Shown here: positions 55,285-64,000 of the stretch, piece by piece
Layout of the letters: the number at the start of each line of letters is the position of its first letter
Position numbering within the stretch: position 1 is the first letter of the stretch
Assembly (NCBI GenBank): GCA_051861445.1
Contig: JBHYCS010000019.1
Coordinates: forward strand, 31,997-95,996
DNA: 64,000 nt
Origin: Parasediminibacterium sp051861445
Lineage (GTDB): Bacteria > Bacteroidota > Bacteroidia > Chitinophagales > Chitinophagaceae
Direction: 5' to 3'
The notes under the pieces: model-generated
The model's input: the letters and a program-made list of their open reading frames with translations, nothing else
What the model was told of the DNA's origin: nothing
Databases searched by the model: none
Position numbers and translations under genes: made by a program

Positions 55285-57909
55285 CTATCTAATTAAAACT
55301 ACTGTTCCTTTTTTGGTGATTTTTTTACCTAAATAATCTAATCCTTCAGTAATAAAAACGTAGGTTCCACTAGGTTGTTTAATGCCGTTTAAAGTGCCAT
55401 CCCAACCACTTCCTATTTGTTTGGTTGTAAAAATAGATTGCCCCCATCTATTGAAAATAGTAAAGTAGTTTAGCTGAACAATGCCAACTGGTATAGGTTT
55501 TAGAACATCATTTTTACCATCTTCATTAGGAGAAAATCCGGTAGGAACAAATATATCGGGTTGAGTTTTAAAAACTCTTACTAGAATATTGTCCTCAGCA
55601 TTACATCCTTCTGGTGTAGAAACTTTAATCGTATATCTTATCGAATCAATTCCATTTCCTAAAGTTGCAATTGGGTTTCTAACATTGGTTGCATTTAATC
55701 CTGTTGAAGGACTCCATAAAAAAGTAAAGTTGCTAGAATCATCAGACGAATGAGCAAACAGTTGTAAAGGTTGATTGATAACCACAGAAGTGTCTCTTCC
55801 TGCATCAATATTAATAATTGGAATTACAGTGATAAGAATGCTATCTCTACTAGGTTTAGGACAACCCAATGTATCAAAAACTGTAAAAATATAAGTAGTG
55901 GTTTTTGATGGGCCAGCAATAGGATTAGGTGTGTTAAAATTAATTAAGGATTGAGTAGGTTGCCAATTAAATGAGGAGCCTACAAGATTAGCATTTAATA
56001 AATATCTATTGCCAAAACAAATTGCTGCATCGTTTCCTAGTTTAGCTAGAGGATAAGGAATAGCCGTAACATTTATGGTGTCTTTTGCTGTACAAACATT
56101 TCCTAAAAATGCCTGTACAATGTATCTTGTTTGATGGTTGGATGGTGTTACAAATGGATTTTTTATGGGTGAAATATTTGTTTGGTCGCTGCTTGTCCAA
56201 ACATATCTTAATCCTTCACTAATTGGCCGTAAACGTATGGTATCTGTTTTACAAATGACGGTATCTATTCCAAGTTTTACCGTAATGGAGTCAACAACTC
56301 TTACCGTTAATGAATCGCTACCAAAGCAGGTATTTTCTTGTACGGAAAGTACATAGGTAGTTGTTTTTTTAGGATAAACAAATGGATTGGTTATTTGTGT
56401 GTTTGAAATATTGTAATTAGGCGACCAAACGCCTGTGCCATTAATATTTGCCATTAATGGCAATGTGTCTACACTACAAATGAGTGTATCTTTAAACGGA
56501 AATTGAATCAATGGTTTTTGTGAAACCACAACTTGCATACTTGCTGTGTCTATACATCCTTTATCTGATCGAATAATTTGGGTAGCTGTAAATGTGCCTA
56601 AGTTTTTGTATAAATAGGTAGGATTTTTTTGGGTAGAAGTATCATTATTAATCGTTGGTTCTCCAAAATTCCAAAGCCTATAATTGATGTTTCCATATCT
56701 ATTCGATGAGGCATCTGTAAATACAAACGGAGATTGAATACAACTACCTTTAACACTAAAATCTGCCTTAAATCCTGGGTAAACAATTACAGTTGTACTA
56801 TCTACTCCTTCACAACCTCTAGGTCCAAAAATAGTTAGACGTGTTTTAAACGTTCCAGTATCTTTATAAGTGTAGGTAAATGTAGGAGCTGTAGAACTAT
56901 CAATGGTAGAAAGTGGATCTCCAAATTGCCATAAATAACCAATAATACTACTAGACGTAGAGCCGTTTTCGAAGTAAACATTAAAGTTGTCACAATTAAT
57001 AATACTGTCAGGCAAATTTGCTTCTATTAAATCACAGTCTTGAACGCTTAAAATAAAATCTTTTCTATGCTCACTAATTGGCACACCATTTCTCCATTCT
57101 GTAATACAAACATTTACCACATAAGCACCTGTGCTTGGTGCAGTACCACTAATAATTCCAGTTGTTGGATTGATCGTAACTTGATTACCTAATGGTTCTG
57201 CTCCACTAAAAGGTGCTACATAATTTAAAGGATTGGTTGGAGCAACTATAGGAACAGAATTTGTATTGCTATTTAAACCATTATATGCCTCACAAAAACT
57301 ATAACTCAAAGAGTCTTTATCTTCATCTTCGGCACTAAAATCTAATATGAATTGTTTGTTAGAACAAACCAATGCAGTGTCTCTTAAAAAAAATTTAGGA
57401 CTGCTATTGTGTTGTGGAGAAGGAAGGCTGTTTGTGCCAGGAATTTTAGTGGCATACGTTGCACCTGTAGTTCTTTCAGCAAAAATATTACTTATGTTTT
57501 CTATTCTACAACATCCTGTTCTACTTAAAGTATAACCAGCTTGATTAATTGGTAAATCTATCGTTGAGCTCCAAGTTCCGTATTCGTAGCAAACACTAAC
57601 TCTACCAGCTAAACAAGCAAATGATGCTGTATTTAAAGTAATGGTTTCTATTCTACCCTGTAAACGTAAATTGAGTGTATTAACTAAAGAATTGCCTGCA
57701 TAAATACCTACATTAACAATTTCTCCAATTAATTGAGGCCCATTAGAATCACAGGTTCTAAATAATCGAAGGGTAATTCTGTACTGATATGTGTTTGCTG
57801 TAGAACCGTTGCCTAACCATTCATAATACAATTCACCACCTGCAATATGACGTGCATTTGTTTGTAATGAAACAAACAACAAAACCACTATCATTACAGA
57901 TAATTTCAA
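55285..57909 (-). CDS. T9SS type B cargo protein with PKD repeats (gliding-motility C-terminal domain)
   Basis: 874 residues. Signal peptide (about 1-19), then the family opening ARHIAGGELYYEWLGNG. The middle holds several PKD or Ig-like domains (GYLWQFGDP, NYRLWNFGEP and similar W-x-F-G motifs). The C-terminus is the type B sorting domain: VPTGFSPNEDGKNDVLKP, FTIFNRWGQSIF, GWDGTLNGIKQPSGTYVF, ending in KGTVVLIR. It would be exported by the type IX system to the surface. Adhesion is a guess. It is the last gene of an operon with an alpha/beta hydrolase and lnt. Confidence 0.93.
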   Translation of the reverse strand: MKLSVMIVVLLFVSLQTNARHIAGGELYYEWLGNGSTANTYQYRITLRLFRTCDSNGPQLIGEIVNVGIYAGNSLVNTLNLRLQGRIETITLNTASFACLAGRVSVCYEYGTWSSTIDLPINQAGYTLSRTGCCRIENISNIFAERTTGATYATKIPGTNSLPSPQHNSSPKFFLRDTALVCSNKQFILDFSAEDEDKDSLSYSFCEAYNGLNSNTNSVPIVAPTNPLNYVAPFSGAEPLGNQVTINPTTGIISGTAPSTGAYVVNVCITEWRNGVPISEHRKDFILSVQDCDLIEANLPDSIINCDNFNVYFENGSTSSSIIGYLWQFGDPLSTIDSSTAPTFTYTYKDTGTFKTRLTIFGPRGCEGVDSTTVIVYPGFKADFSVKGSCIQSPFVFTDASSNRYGNINYRLWNFGEPTINNDTSTQKNPTYLYKNLGTFTATQIIRSDKGCIDTASMQVVVSQKPLIQFPFKDTLICSVDTLPLMANINGTGVWSPNYNISNTQITNPFVYPKKTTTYVLSVQENTCFGSDSLTVRVVDSITVKLGIDTVICKTDTIRLRPISEGLRYVWTSSDQTNISPIKNPFVTPSNHQTRYIVQAFLGNVCTAKDTINVTAIPYPLAKLGNDAAICFGNRYLLNANLVGSSFNWQPTQSLINFNTPNPIAGPSKTTTYIFTVFDTLGCPKPSRDSILITVIPIINIDAGRDTSVVINQPLQLFAHSSDDSSNFTFLWSPSTGLNATNVRNPIATLGNGIDSIRYTIKVSTPEGCNAEDNILVRVFKTQPDIFVPTGFSPNEDGKNDVLKPIPVGIVQLNYFTIFNRWGQSIFTTKQIGSGWDGTLNGIKQPSGTYVFITEGLDYLGKKITKKGTVVLIR

Positions 57910-57912
57910 TGG

Positions 57913-58743
57913 CTATCTATTTATATATTGAAGTAATATTTTATTTACGGTGTTGGGTTGTTCTAGCATGCCTAAATGAGCTACATTTAAAAGTACATGA
58001 AAATAACAACATTTGGGAAGATAAACTTGTTGAATAACTTCAGATAATGGCGTAATGTTGTCTTCTTTGCCAGCAATGATACAAACGTCTATGTTTAATT
58101 GTAGTAACACTTTACTAGTGTTTTTTCGATTCATAATTGCATTTGTGTAATGAATACAGGCATCATCGTTTGCACTTACTTGTGTAAACTTTAGAATGGA
58201 TAGATTATTTACTGAATTAAGTTTTGTTTGTGTAGATATTAGATGAGGAGTTGTATAGGTAATAAATTTTTTTGCTCCATATTTTTTAATAAAATCTATT
58301 GTTTTTCTTCTAGTTGTTTTTTTAAAATCATCATCAGCAAAGCAAGATGAATGAATAAGAACCAAACCTTTTAAATCTGATATATTTGTTGCAGCAAATT
58401 CTAAAGTAATATATCCACCAAGACTATGTGCTACAATAGTGTAGTTTTTAAGATCTAAAAATGCTAAAAAAGCCGATAACCAATCTGCATAGAAAGATAA
58501 CGAATCAAGATTTTTTGAGTCATTGTAAGTATAATCTTGTTCATTAATTGTTGATTTTCCAAAGCCAGGTAAATCGATTAGAATACATGTGTAGCAGTTT
58601 GATAAAGCTTCTACCTGATGCATCCAAATTTGGCTATTCAATCCAAAGCCATGTAAAAAAACGATAGGTTCTCCAGTGCCATTAATGGCATAATAACTAG
58701 AAGTATTTTTATAGTTGAAATACAAATTTTTTTGTTCGCTCAT
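57913..58743 (-). CDS. Alpha/beta hydrolase
   Basis: 276 residues. FLHGFGLNSQIW forms the oxyanion region, VAHSLGGY carries the nucleophile Ser (about 108), GKEDNITP the Asp and NVAHLGMLEQP the His. The fold is clear; the substrate is not. It lies one base after lnt and four bases before the T9SS cargo gene. Confidence 0.88.
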   Translation of the reverse strand: MSEQKNLYFNYKNTSSYYAINGTGEPIVFLHGFGLNSQIWMHQVEALSNCYTCILIDLPGFGKSTINEQDYTYNDSKNLDSLSFYADWLSAFLAFLDLKNYTIVAHSLGGYITLEFAATNISDLKGLVLIHSSCFADDDFKKTTRRKTIDFIKKYGAKKFITYTTPHLISTQTKLNSVNNLSILKFTQVSANDDACIHYTNAIMNRKNTSKVLLQLNIDVCIIAGKEDNITPLSEVIQQVYLPKCCYFHVLLNVAHLGMLEQPNTVNKILLQYINR

Positions 58744-58744
58744 A

Positions 58745-60313
58745 CTACTTTCTTACTTTTTTTGAAAGCCAAAGTATTAGTTGAAATGTAATTAGTGCAA
58801 CACCAATTAAACTAAATATTTTGTATAAATAATCGCCATATTGTACATAAAAAGTTAAAGCGTCATTTGTAGGAATTGCAGCTTTTAAAACACCAGCAGT
58901 ATCCCATTTTTCAGTAATTACAATTTCTCCCACATTATTAATTACGGCACTAATTCCAGTATTGGCACTTCTAGCAATCCATCGTCTTGTTTCAATTGCT
59001 CTTAATTGTGCATATGCCAAGTGTTGTTGATGACCAGGTGTATTTCCCCACCAACCATCGTTGGTAATAATGGTAATTATGTTGGCACCTTTTTTTATAT
59101 AAGTACTAACATACTCGCCATAAATACTTTCATAGCATATAACAGGAGCAACTTTATAAGGATTGTTTTTAGATGTAAAAACGGTGCTACTATCACTTCT
59201 TCCATAACCACCCGTAGTTCCTCCAAATTGTTCAAAAATGCTACCTAAAAAATTTAAAAATGTAGGCATACTTTCAACACCAGGTACTAATTTGCTTTTA
59301 TTATATAAGCTTATAGAATCGTTATTACTCAATCTAGCAGCAGCATTAAAAACATCGTAAAAGCTGCCATCACTTGCTTTTCTTGCTGTTTTGCTACCTT
59401 TTTCGAAACCATATTGTTTATAAGTTTCAATGCCAGTAATGATACTGTTGTTTTGGTGTTGTTGTACGAGGTTTATTACAGGTTGATAATATACATTGCT
59501 GCTAATTTCGTTCTCTCTTGTAACAACGCTAAGTGCCGTTTCTGGCCATATTGTAAGTTTTGTATTACTATCTATATATTGATTTGAAAGTTGGATTAAT
59601 TGAGCAATTTGTGTACTTGCATTTGCTTCATTGAATTTTTGATATGGATCAATATTCGGCTGAACAATTACTACATTGTCTAGTTTATTTGTTGTTGTGA
59701 TGGATGGTTTAATTAAATACGATAGTGCAATTGGTACAATTATTATCAATACAGCTTTTGCAATAGATGTAGTAATAGCCTGTTTTTGTTGCCAACAATC
59801 GTATACGTTTTTTACAAAAATATTTGTAATTAAAACCCAAATAGTTCCGCCAGCAATGCCAGTATATTCGTACCACTGAATCCAATTTGTTTGGCTAGCA
59901 AAAGCATTGCCAATACTTAGCCAAGGCCAACTCAATTGCCAGTTTAAGTGAATGTATTCAAACAACATCCATAAACTTATAAATGCTACAGCGGCTACAA
60001 ATTTGTTTTGTTTTTGTTGAATGCTAAAATATAGCCTTAATGGCAAACACATAAGCAAACTGTTTGCTACAATGGCTACCACGCTTCCTATATCTGTACT
60101 ATTCCAAATCCACCAAGTTGAAGCAACATTCCAAATAAGTGTGGCAATAAAACTGTGTAAAAAGAAGGTAGTTGCTTTTGAAGTTTTTTCTGCAAGAATA
60201 AGTAAGGGCACAAAAGCAATAAACAAAAAAAATGTGCTTGGAAACATTGGCCAACCAGCTGCCAAAAAGAAACCACTGAGTAAACTATATGGTAAAAATG
60301 ATAATTGCTTCAT
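58745..60313 (-). CDS. lnt: Apolipoprotein N-acyltransferase
   Basis: 522 residues. Six or so N-terminal helices (about 5-205), then a nitrilase-like domain with the catalytic triad: LTIWPETAL (Glu), GVESMPTFLN-like Lys region (NKSKLVPG) and APVICYESIYG (Cys). WARSANTGIS-type ending is present as ARSANTGIS. It adds the third acyl chain to lipoproteins, of which this window encodes several. The final helix closes the protein near the C-terminus. Confidence 0.95.
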   Translation of the reverse strand: MKQLSFLPYSLLSGFFLAAGWPMFPSTFFLFIAFVPLLILAEKTSKATTFFLHSFIATLIWNVASTWWIWNSTDIGSVVAIVANSLLMCLPLRLYFSIQQKQNKFVAAVAFISLWMLFEYIHLNWQLSWPWLSIGNAFASQTNWIQWYEYTGIAGGTIWVLITNIFVKNVYDCWQQKQAITTSIAKAVLIIIVPIALSYLIKPSITTTNKLDNVVIVQPNIDPYQKFNEANASTQIAQLIQLSNQYIDSNTKLTIWPETALSVVTRENEISSNVYYQPVINLVQQHQNNSIITGIETYKQYGFEKGSKTARKASDGSFYDVFNAAARLSNNDSISLYNKSKLVPGVESMPTFLNFLGSIFEQFGGTTGGYGRSDSSTVFTSKNNPYKVAPVICYESIYGEYVSTYIKKGANIITIITNDGWWGNTPGHQQHLAYAQLRAIETRRWIARSANTGISAVINNVGEIVITEKWDTAGVLKAAIPTNDALTFYVQYGDYLYKIFSLIGVALITFQLILWLSKKVRK

Positions 60314-60390
60314 GTTTCAAAAATAGAACACTAAATGCATTATCCTTAAACCGTGTGGATTGATATTGATTAATTCATGTATAATAAATA

Positions 60391-60471
60391 AAAAAGCCGC
60401 TGCCAAGAATAGCAGCGACTAAGTTGTTGTTGCTGAAAACCCCTGATTTAAAACTTTTAATTGTTTAAAAT
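60391..60471 (-). ncRNA. Candidate small RNA with promoter and terminator
   Basis: On the minus strand, TATGTTTG (60485-60478) matches TAnnTTTG exactly and is preceded by TTG (60505-60503) at 17 bases. Transcription would start near 60471 and end at the hairpin AGTCGCTGC/GCAGCGGCT (60420-60412 with 60403-60395) followed by T6. The stem holds a C.A mismatch on the plus strand but a G.U pair on the minus strand, so direction is clear. The product of about 80-90 bases has no ATG. It fills the gap between lnt and the kinase gene. Confidence 0.5.
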
Positions 60472-60477
60472 CAATCA

Positions 60478-60505
60478 CAAACATATTTTATTTTAAAAAT
60501 TACAA
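60478..60505 (-). promoter_or_regulatory. Promoter of the candidate small RNA
   Basis: Minus strand: TTG at 60505-60503, 17-base spacer, TATGTTTG at 60485-60478, matching the Bacteroidota -33/-7 pattern apart from a slightly short spacer. Confidence 0.5.
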
Positions 60506-60617
60506 TCTCTTAGTTTTATTAACATCGACAACTGTTTTATGAATACCGATTATCAGTTCATGAAATACTGTTTATAAAAGAATCTATTCTGTTACTTTGT
60601 ATTAGATACAAGTCATT

Positions 60618-63533
60618 ATGCATAAACTATTGCTTATACTGGTTTTATATATGTGGTTTGGAGGTTTTGTAAATGCACAAGATCCTGTATATAGATCAAT
60701 CAATAACTTAAATGGCTTGCCTTCTAATACTATTTATAGCATTGTGCAAGATGCAAATGGTTTTTTATGGATAGGGCATGATAAAGGAATGAGTAAGTAC
60801 GATGGCAATGTGTTTAAAAATTTTTCTACTAATAATCAACAAGGGCGTTCATTATCAAGCCTGCTTGTAGCGAATCAGCAGGTTTGGAGTCAAGATTTTG
60901 CTGGTAATTTTTATTATGTAAATAATGATAGTTTGATATTAGAAAAGAAAATGAGTTCGTTAGGCTTCTTTTTGCCGATTGGTATTTATCGAAAAAATGC
61001 TCTTTATTCTTTTCATTTAAATAAGAATCGAATTTATGATTTGCAAACTAAACGACTAACCATTATTCATATACCTAAAATTAAATTTTTAAACAATATA
61101 TGTTATGTTGGTGATACTGCATATTCTTATGTAAACCAAAGTATTCTGCGTTTTGTAGGTGCACAAGAAGCTACGTTGCATACATATCAAGAGCAACTGC
61201 CAAATATTTTTTATTTTCAAAAAATTGATAGTTTATTTTTCGGATTTGCAAAATCTGGAGACCGTAATGTTTACAAATTCGATTCAAACAAAATAGTTCC
61301 TTTACTACGTTTTCCTCCTAATTTATTTATACAAAATGTTCAATTGATAAACAACGAAGTTTGGGTAAGTACAAGCACAGGTGCCTATTGTTTTGATAGA
61401 CGGATGAATCCAAAATACAATGGATTTTGTTTTTTTAAAAATACAAGTATAGCTACAGTATTAGAAGATAGAGAACACAATTTGTTATTTGGAACAATTA
61501 ATAAAGGTATTTTAATTGTTCCTGATTTAAGAATTAGAGAATATAATTTCCCTGCTAATATTACATCGTTTACCGTTGATAAAGCTGCTAATGAGTTTAT
61601 TGCAGGCACTGCTAGTAATAGTTTAATAAGATATAACTATAAAAATTCTACTTATAAAACCATATATACCAATGCTACCAACCATGAAGTGGTACATGTA
61701 TTTCATGATAAAAAAGAAAGAATAAATATTATTTGTACCAATAGAATTGTTATTGAAAAAAATAATAAAAAAATTCAGGAGTTAGATTTATCTGGTAAGG
61801 CTGTTACGAAGATAACTGATGGTGTTTATGCAATATCTATTTCACACGGAACCATTTTACTAAAATTAAAAGATTCAAAAGCTGCGTTTCCTAATTGGTT
61901 AAAGGAGTATTACAGGTTGTCGTCTTATCCAAATGTTGTTTTTTTGGCAAAGTCGTTGGTGAGAGGAAGATCTGTTCTATTTAATTCTACAGATTCTATT
62001 TTATACACAGCAACAACAGAAGGATTATTTTATTATTCTCCCAAAAGCAGTGGCGAAATATTCAATAAGGGAAAAAAAATTTATGCTACACAACTTCAAT
62101 TGTATAATGGAGTTTTATATGCTGCTACCTTAAATGAAGGATTAATATTGATAAATCAATTACAAGTAAAAACACAGTTTAACACCAGTAATAATTTATT
62201 AAGTAACACCATTTATAAAATGCATGTTTATAACAATGCTGTATGGATGGTTAGCGATGCTGAACTTCAAAAATTAGATCTTATCACAAAAAAAGTCACA
62301 CTTTACAACAACAGCGATGGTTTGCCTAAATCTGAGATAAAAGATATTGTGGTGTTAAATGAAAAAGTGTATTTAGCAACCGTAGATGGTTTAGTGGTGT
62401 TTGATGCATATCAACCGTCTATTAATAATGTGCCTCCATTACTGCATTTGAACAGTTTTTTTGTTAATCAACATAAAATTAATTACCAACCCAATATTGT
62501 ATTTTCTGCAAATGATAATTCAATTGAAATTAATTTTTCTTTACTATCCTTCAAAGCCAACAACAATGCAATTGCACAATATCGGGTAAACAATGGAAAT
62601 TGGATAACGCTTGAAAAACAGAATAGAACGTTAAGCTTGCCATCGTTAGCAGCAGGTAGTTATCAACTCGTTATCAGAGCTATTAATGAAGATGGAATTA
62701 TTAGTAAGGCACCATTAGAGTTTAATTTTTTTATACAAGCCCCATTTTATAAACAGTTTTGGTTTGTGGCTTTACTGGTTATTTTGGCAATGGTAATAGT
62801 ATACACTTACTTTAAATTTAGAATTAAGACAATTGAACAAAATAACCAACTAGTATCAGAAAAATTACAGTTAGAAGAAGCCTTACAAAGAAGTATGTTG
62901 TCTGCAATAAAATCTCAAATGAATCCACATTTTGTATTTAATGCATTAAATACCATTCAATCTTATATCTATACCAACGATAAAGAAAATGCATCTGCCT
63001 ACTTAAGTAAATTTTCTGAGCTTACTCGAATGATTTTAGAAATGAGTAATAAAGATATTGTAAGCCTTACCGATGAAATTCGTTCATTAGAGCTATACTT
63101 AGAATTAGAAAAAATTCGTTTTGAAGACAAGTTACAATATCAACTAACAATTGATGAAGCAATTAGCTCCGATACTACGTTTGTACCAAGTATGCTTATA
63201 CAACCTTATGTAGAAAATGCCATTAAACATGGTTTGTTGCACAAAAGGAATAATCGATTATTGTTGATTGATTTTAAACGTTCTGAAAACGGCATTACGG
63301 TTACTATCGACGATAACGGCATTGGAAGAAAGAAAAGCAGTGAACTGCAAAAGTTTAAACAAAAAAAACACCAATCATTTGCACTAAGTGCCAATCAAAA
63401 AAGATTAGAAATCTTAAATAAGGGATTAAAAAATGCCATTTCACTCATGATTATTGATAAAGAATCTGTTTATGGAGAAGCTTTGGGAACAAAAGTTATT
63501 TTACATATTCCATTTTCAAAATATAGAATGTAA
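60618..63533 (+). CDS. Two-component propeller sensor histidine kinase (LytS-type)
   Basis: 971 residues. Signal peptide (about 1-20, ending VNAQ). A periplasmic beta-propeller of Reg_prop repeats begins with GLPSNTIYSIVQDANGFLWIG (split by eye) and includes NNSDGLPKSEIKDIVVL. A Y_Y_Y-like Ig domain (about 605-700) precedes one helix (about 712-735). The cytosolic His_kinase part has MNPHFVFNALNTIQSY (phosphorylated His about 774) and PSMLIQPYVENAIKHG (N box), then DDNGIGRKKS. Partners are normally LytTR regulators; none is in the window. The propeller may sense a polymer. Confidence 0.92.
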   Translation: MHKLLLILVLYMWFGGFVNAQDPVYRSINNLNGLPSNTIYSIVQDANGFLWIGHDKGMSKYDGNVFKNFSTNNQQGRSLSSLLVANQQVWSQDFAGNFYYVNNDSLILEKKMSSLGFFLPIGIYRKNALYSFHLNKNRIYDLQTKRLTIIHIPKIKFLNNICYVGDTAYSYVNQSILRFVGAQEATLHTYQEQLPNIFYFQKIDSLFFGFAKSGDRNVYKFDSNKIVPLLRFPPNLFIQNVQLINNEVWVSTSTGAYCFDRRMNPKYNGFCFFKNTSIATVLEDREHNLLFGTINKGILIVPDLRIREYNFPANITSFTVDKAANEFIAGTASNSLIRYNYKNSTYKTIYTNATNHEVVHVFHDKKERINIICTNRIVIEKNNKKIQELDLSGKAVTKITDGVYAISISHGTILLKLKDSKAAFPNWLKEYYRLSSYPNVVFLAKSLVRGRSVLFNSTDSILYTATTEGLFYYSPKSSGEIFNKGKKIYATQLQLYNGVLYAATLNEGLILINQLQVKTQFNTSNNLLSNTIYKMHVYNNAVWMVSDAELQKLDLITKKVTLYNNSDGLPKSEIKDIVVLNEKVYLATVDGLVVFDAYQPSINNVPPLLHLNSFFVNQHKINYQPNIVFSANDNSIEINFSLLSFKANNNAIAQYRVNNGNWITLEKQNRTLSLPSLAAGSYQLVIRAINEDGIISKAPLEFNFFIQAPFYKQFWFVALLVILAMVIVYTYFKFRIKTIEQNNQLVSEKLQLEEALQRSMLSAIKSQMNPHFVFNALNTIQSYIYTNDKENASAYLSKFSELTRMILEMSNKDIVSLTDEIRSLELYLELEKIRFEDKLQYQLTIDEAISSDTTFVPSMLIQPYVENAIKHGLLHKRNNRLLLIDFKRSENGITVTIDDNGIGRKKSSELQKFKQKKHQSFALSANQKRLEILNKGLKNAISLMIIDKESVYGEALGTKVILHIPFSKYRM

Positions 63534-63583
63534 GGCTTTTCATTTGTTTATAGAACCTCGATTTAATTTAAAATTGAACACAC

Positions 63584-64000
63584 TCATTTATTCAAAAAAA
63601 TAGCAGCCTGTGATTTATAATATTTTGATTTAGATGAAGGAACTTTTTCAGGAAAACTAATAATATCTTTTGCAATTTTGGTTGCATTTAGCGAATCTTT
63701 CATGATTAGATATCCATTTAGCAATTTTATTTTATTGCCAAATTTTGAAGGTACTATATTAGTTGCTGTTTCATATTGTACAATAGCCTCATTTAGTCTA
63801 TCCTTTTGTAATAAACAATCGCCCCAAAAAATATGTAATTCGTCTGTACAATAATTTCCATGTGCTTTTTCTAAGCATATTAAGGCTGAATCAAAATTAT
63901 TTTTTTGAAAATATACTTTTGCTATTTGATAATTAATTGGTCCTGTTGAAGGCCTCCCATTTTTAGTACAGTTTAAAAGTAGACTTTTTTCATTAGTTAA
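63584..64000 (-). CDS. TPR-containing C-terminus, start beyond the right edge
   Basis: 139 residues visible, open to base 64000 and ending at the TGA read from 63586-63584. TPR-like helices: INYQIAKVYFQKNNFDSALI, CLEKAH, HIFWGDCLLQKDRLNEAIVQ and NIVPSKFGNKIKLLNGYL. The final part, with FPEKVPSSKS, resembles the C-terminal tail of Bacteroidota O-antigen ligase-like proteins, where VPS follows a similar helix; that is from memory and cannot be tested here. It converges with the kinase gene, 50 bases apart. Confidence 0.6.
   Translation of the reverse strand, partial: LTNEKSLLLNCTKNGRPSTGPINYQIAKVYFQKNNFDSALICLEKAHGNYCTDELHIFWGDCLLQKDRLNEAIVQYETATNIVPSKFGNKIKLLNGYLIMKDSLNATKIAKDIISFPEKVPSSKSKYYKSQAAIFLNK

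Noticed and set aside
1..64000. CRISPR arrays, prophage, insertion sequences and rRNA.
   Set aside because: I saw no spaced direct-repeat arrays, transposase or integrase motifs, phage structural genes or rRNA sequence on reading the window.

Overview
The window looks like a chromosomal segment of an AT-rich member of the Bacteroidota, most likely Chitinophagaceae or a close relative. The signs are: promoters of the type -33 TTG / -7 TAnnTTTG (for example before tRNA-Ser, at 1441-1471); two TonB-dependent receptors; a type IX secretion (type B sorting) cargo protein; a fused CcoN-CcoO cytochrome oxidase subunit; and the long amidophosphoribosyltransferase typical of this phylum. I see no prophage, insertion sequence, CRISPR array or rRNA operon. 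The assignment rests on reading protein motifs by eye; no database search was run.

Layout. 1-6.2 kb: end of a polysaccharide deacetylase, tatD, tRNA-Ser(GGA), a large exported beta-propeller amidohydrolase and a HIRAN-domain protein. 6.2-10.1 kb: a restriction-modification module in which one polypeptide carries a nuclease-like HSDR_N domain plus an N6-adenine methylase, followed by a specificity subunit in the -1 frame. It is preceded by a 121-bp concentric palindrome and carries a REP-like repeat inside the methylase gene. 10.1-12.5 kb: sixA-like phosphatase and purF. 12.7-23.6 kb: a microaerobic respiration island: an Fnr-like regulator with conserved cysteines, a Ric/YtfE-like di-iron protein, ccoI, a CBS protein, ccoS, ccoNO, ccoQ, ccoP, ccoG, ccoH and a SafE-type membrane protein. 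Two promoters in it share the same Fnr-type palindrome at nearly the same spacing.

23.6-36.4 kb has a phosphate theme: a secreted EEP-family nuclease, a TonB receptor and a DUF5689 lipoprotein; then htpG and a YifB/ComM ATPase; then an OprP-like porin divergent from a DUF47/PhoU-like protein and a PiT phosphate transporter. 36.4-50 kb is mostly housekeeping: pyrD, a split DUF4932 gene, TerC, SemiSWEET, fabI, a di-haem peroxidase, recN, a TPR protein, a zinc-ribbon coiled-coil protein, a Nif3-like protein and a large exported protein with a possible clan-CD (CHAT/gingipain-like) His-Cys pair. 50.1-55.2 kb: a PhoB/PhoR-type two-component pair, then a TonB receptor with a partner lipoprotein. 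55.3-64 kb: a T9SS cargo, an alpha/beta hydrolase and lnt in one operon, a hybrid two-component propeller kinase, and the end of a TPR protein.

Themes worth checking: (i) the single-chain R-M enzyme and the slippery T6 junction to its specificity subunit; (ii) paired Fnr boxes that wire the oxidase island to its own regulator; (iii) a secreted nuclease, receptor and lipoprotein that could scavenge nucleic-acid phosphate; (iv) three places where a reading frame changes at or near a six-base A/T run, which may be real slippage, recent mutation or sequencing error; (v) three orphan terminator hairpins that fold best or are U-tailed only on the minus strand, one with an excellent promoter 80-90 bases upstream, suggesting a small RNA.
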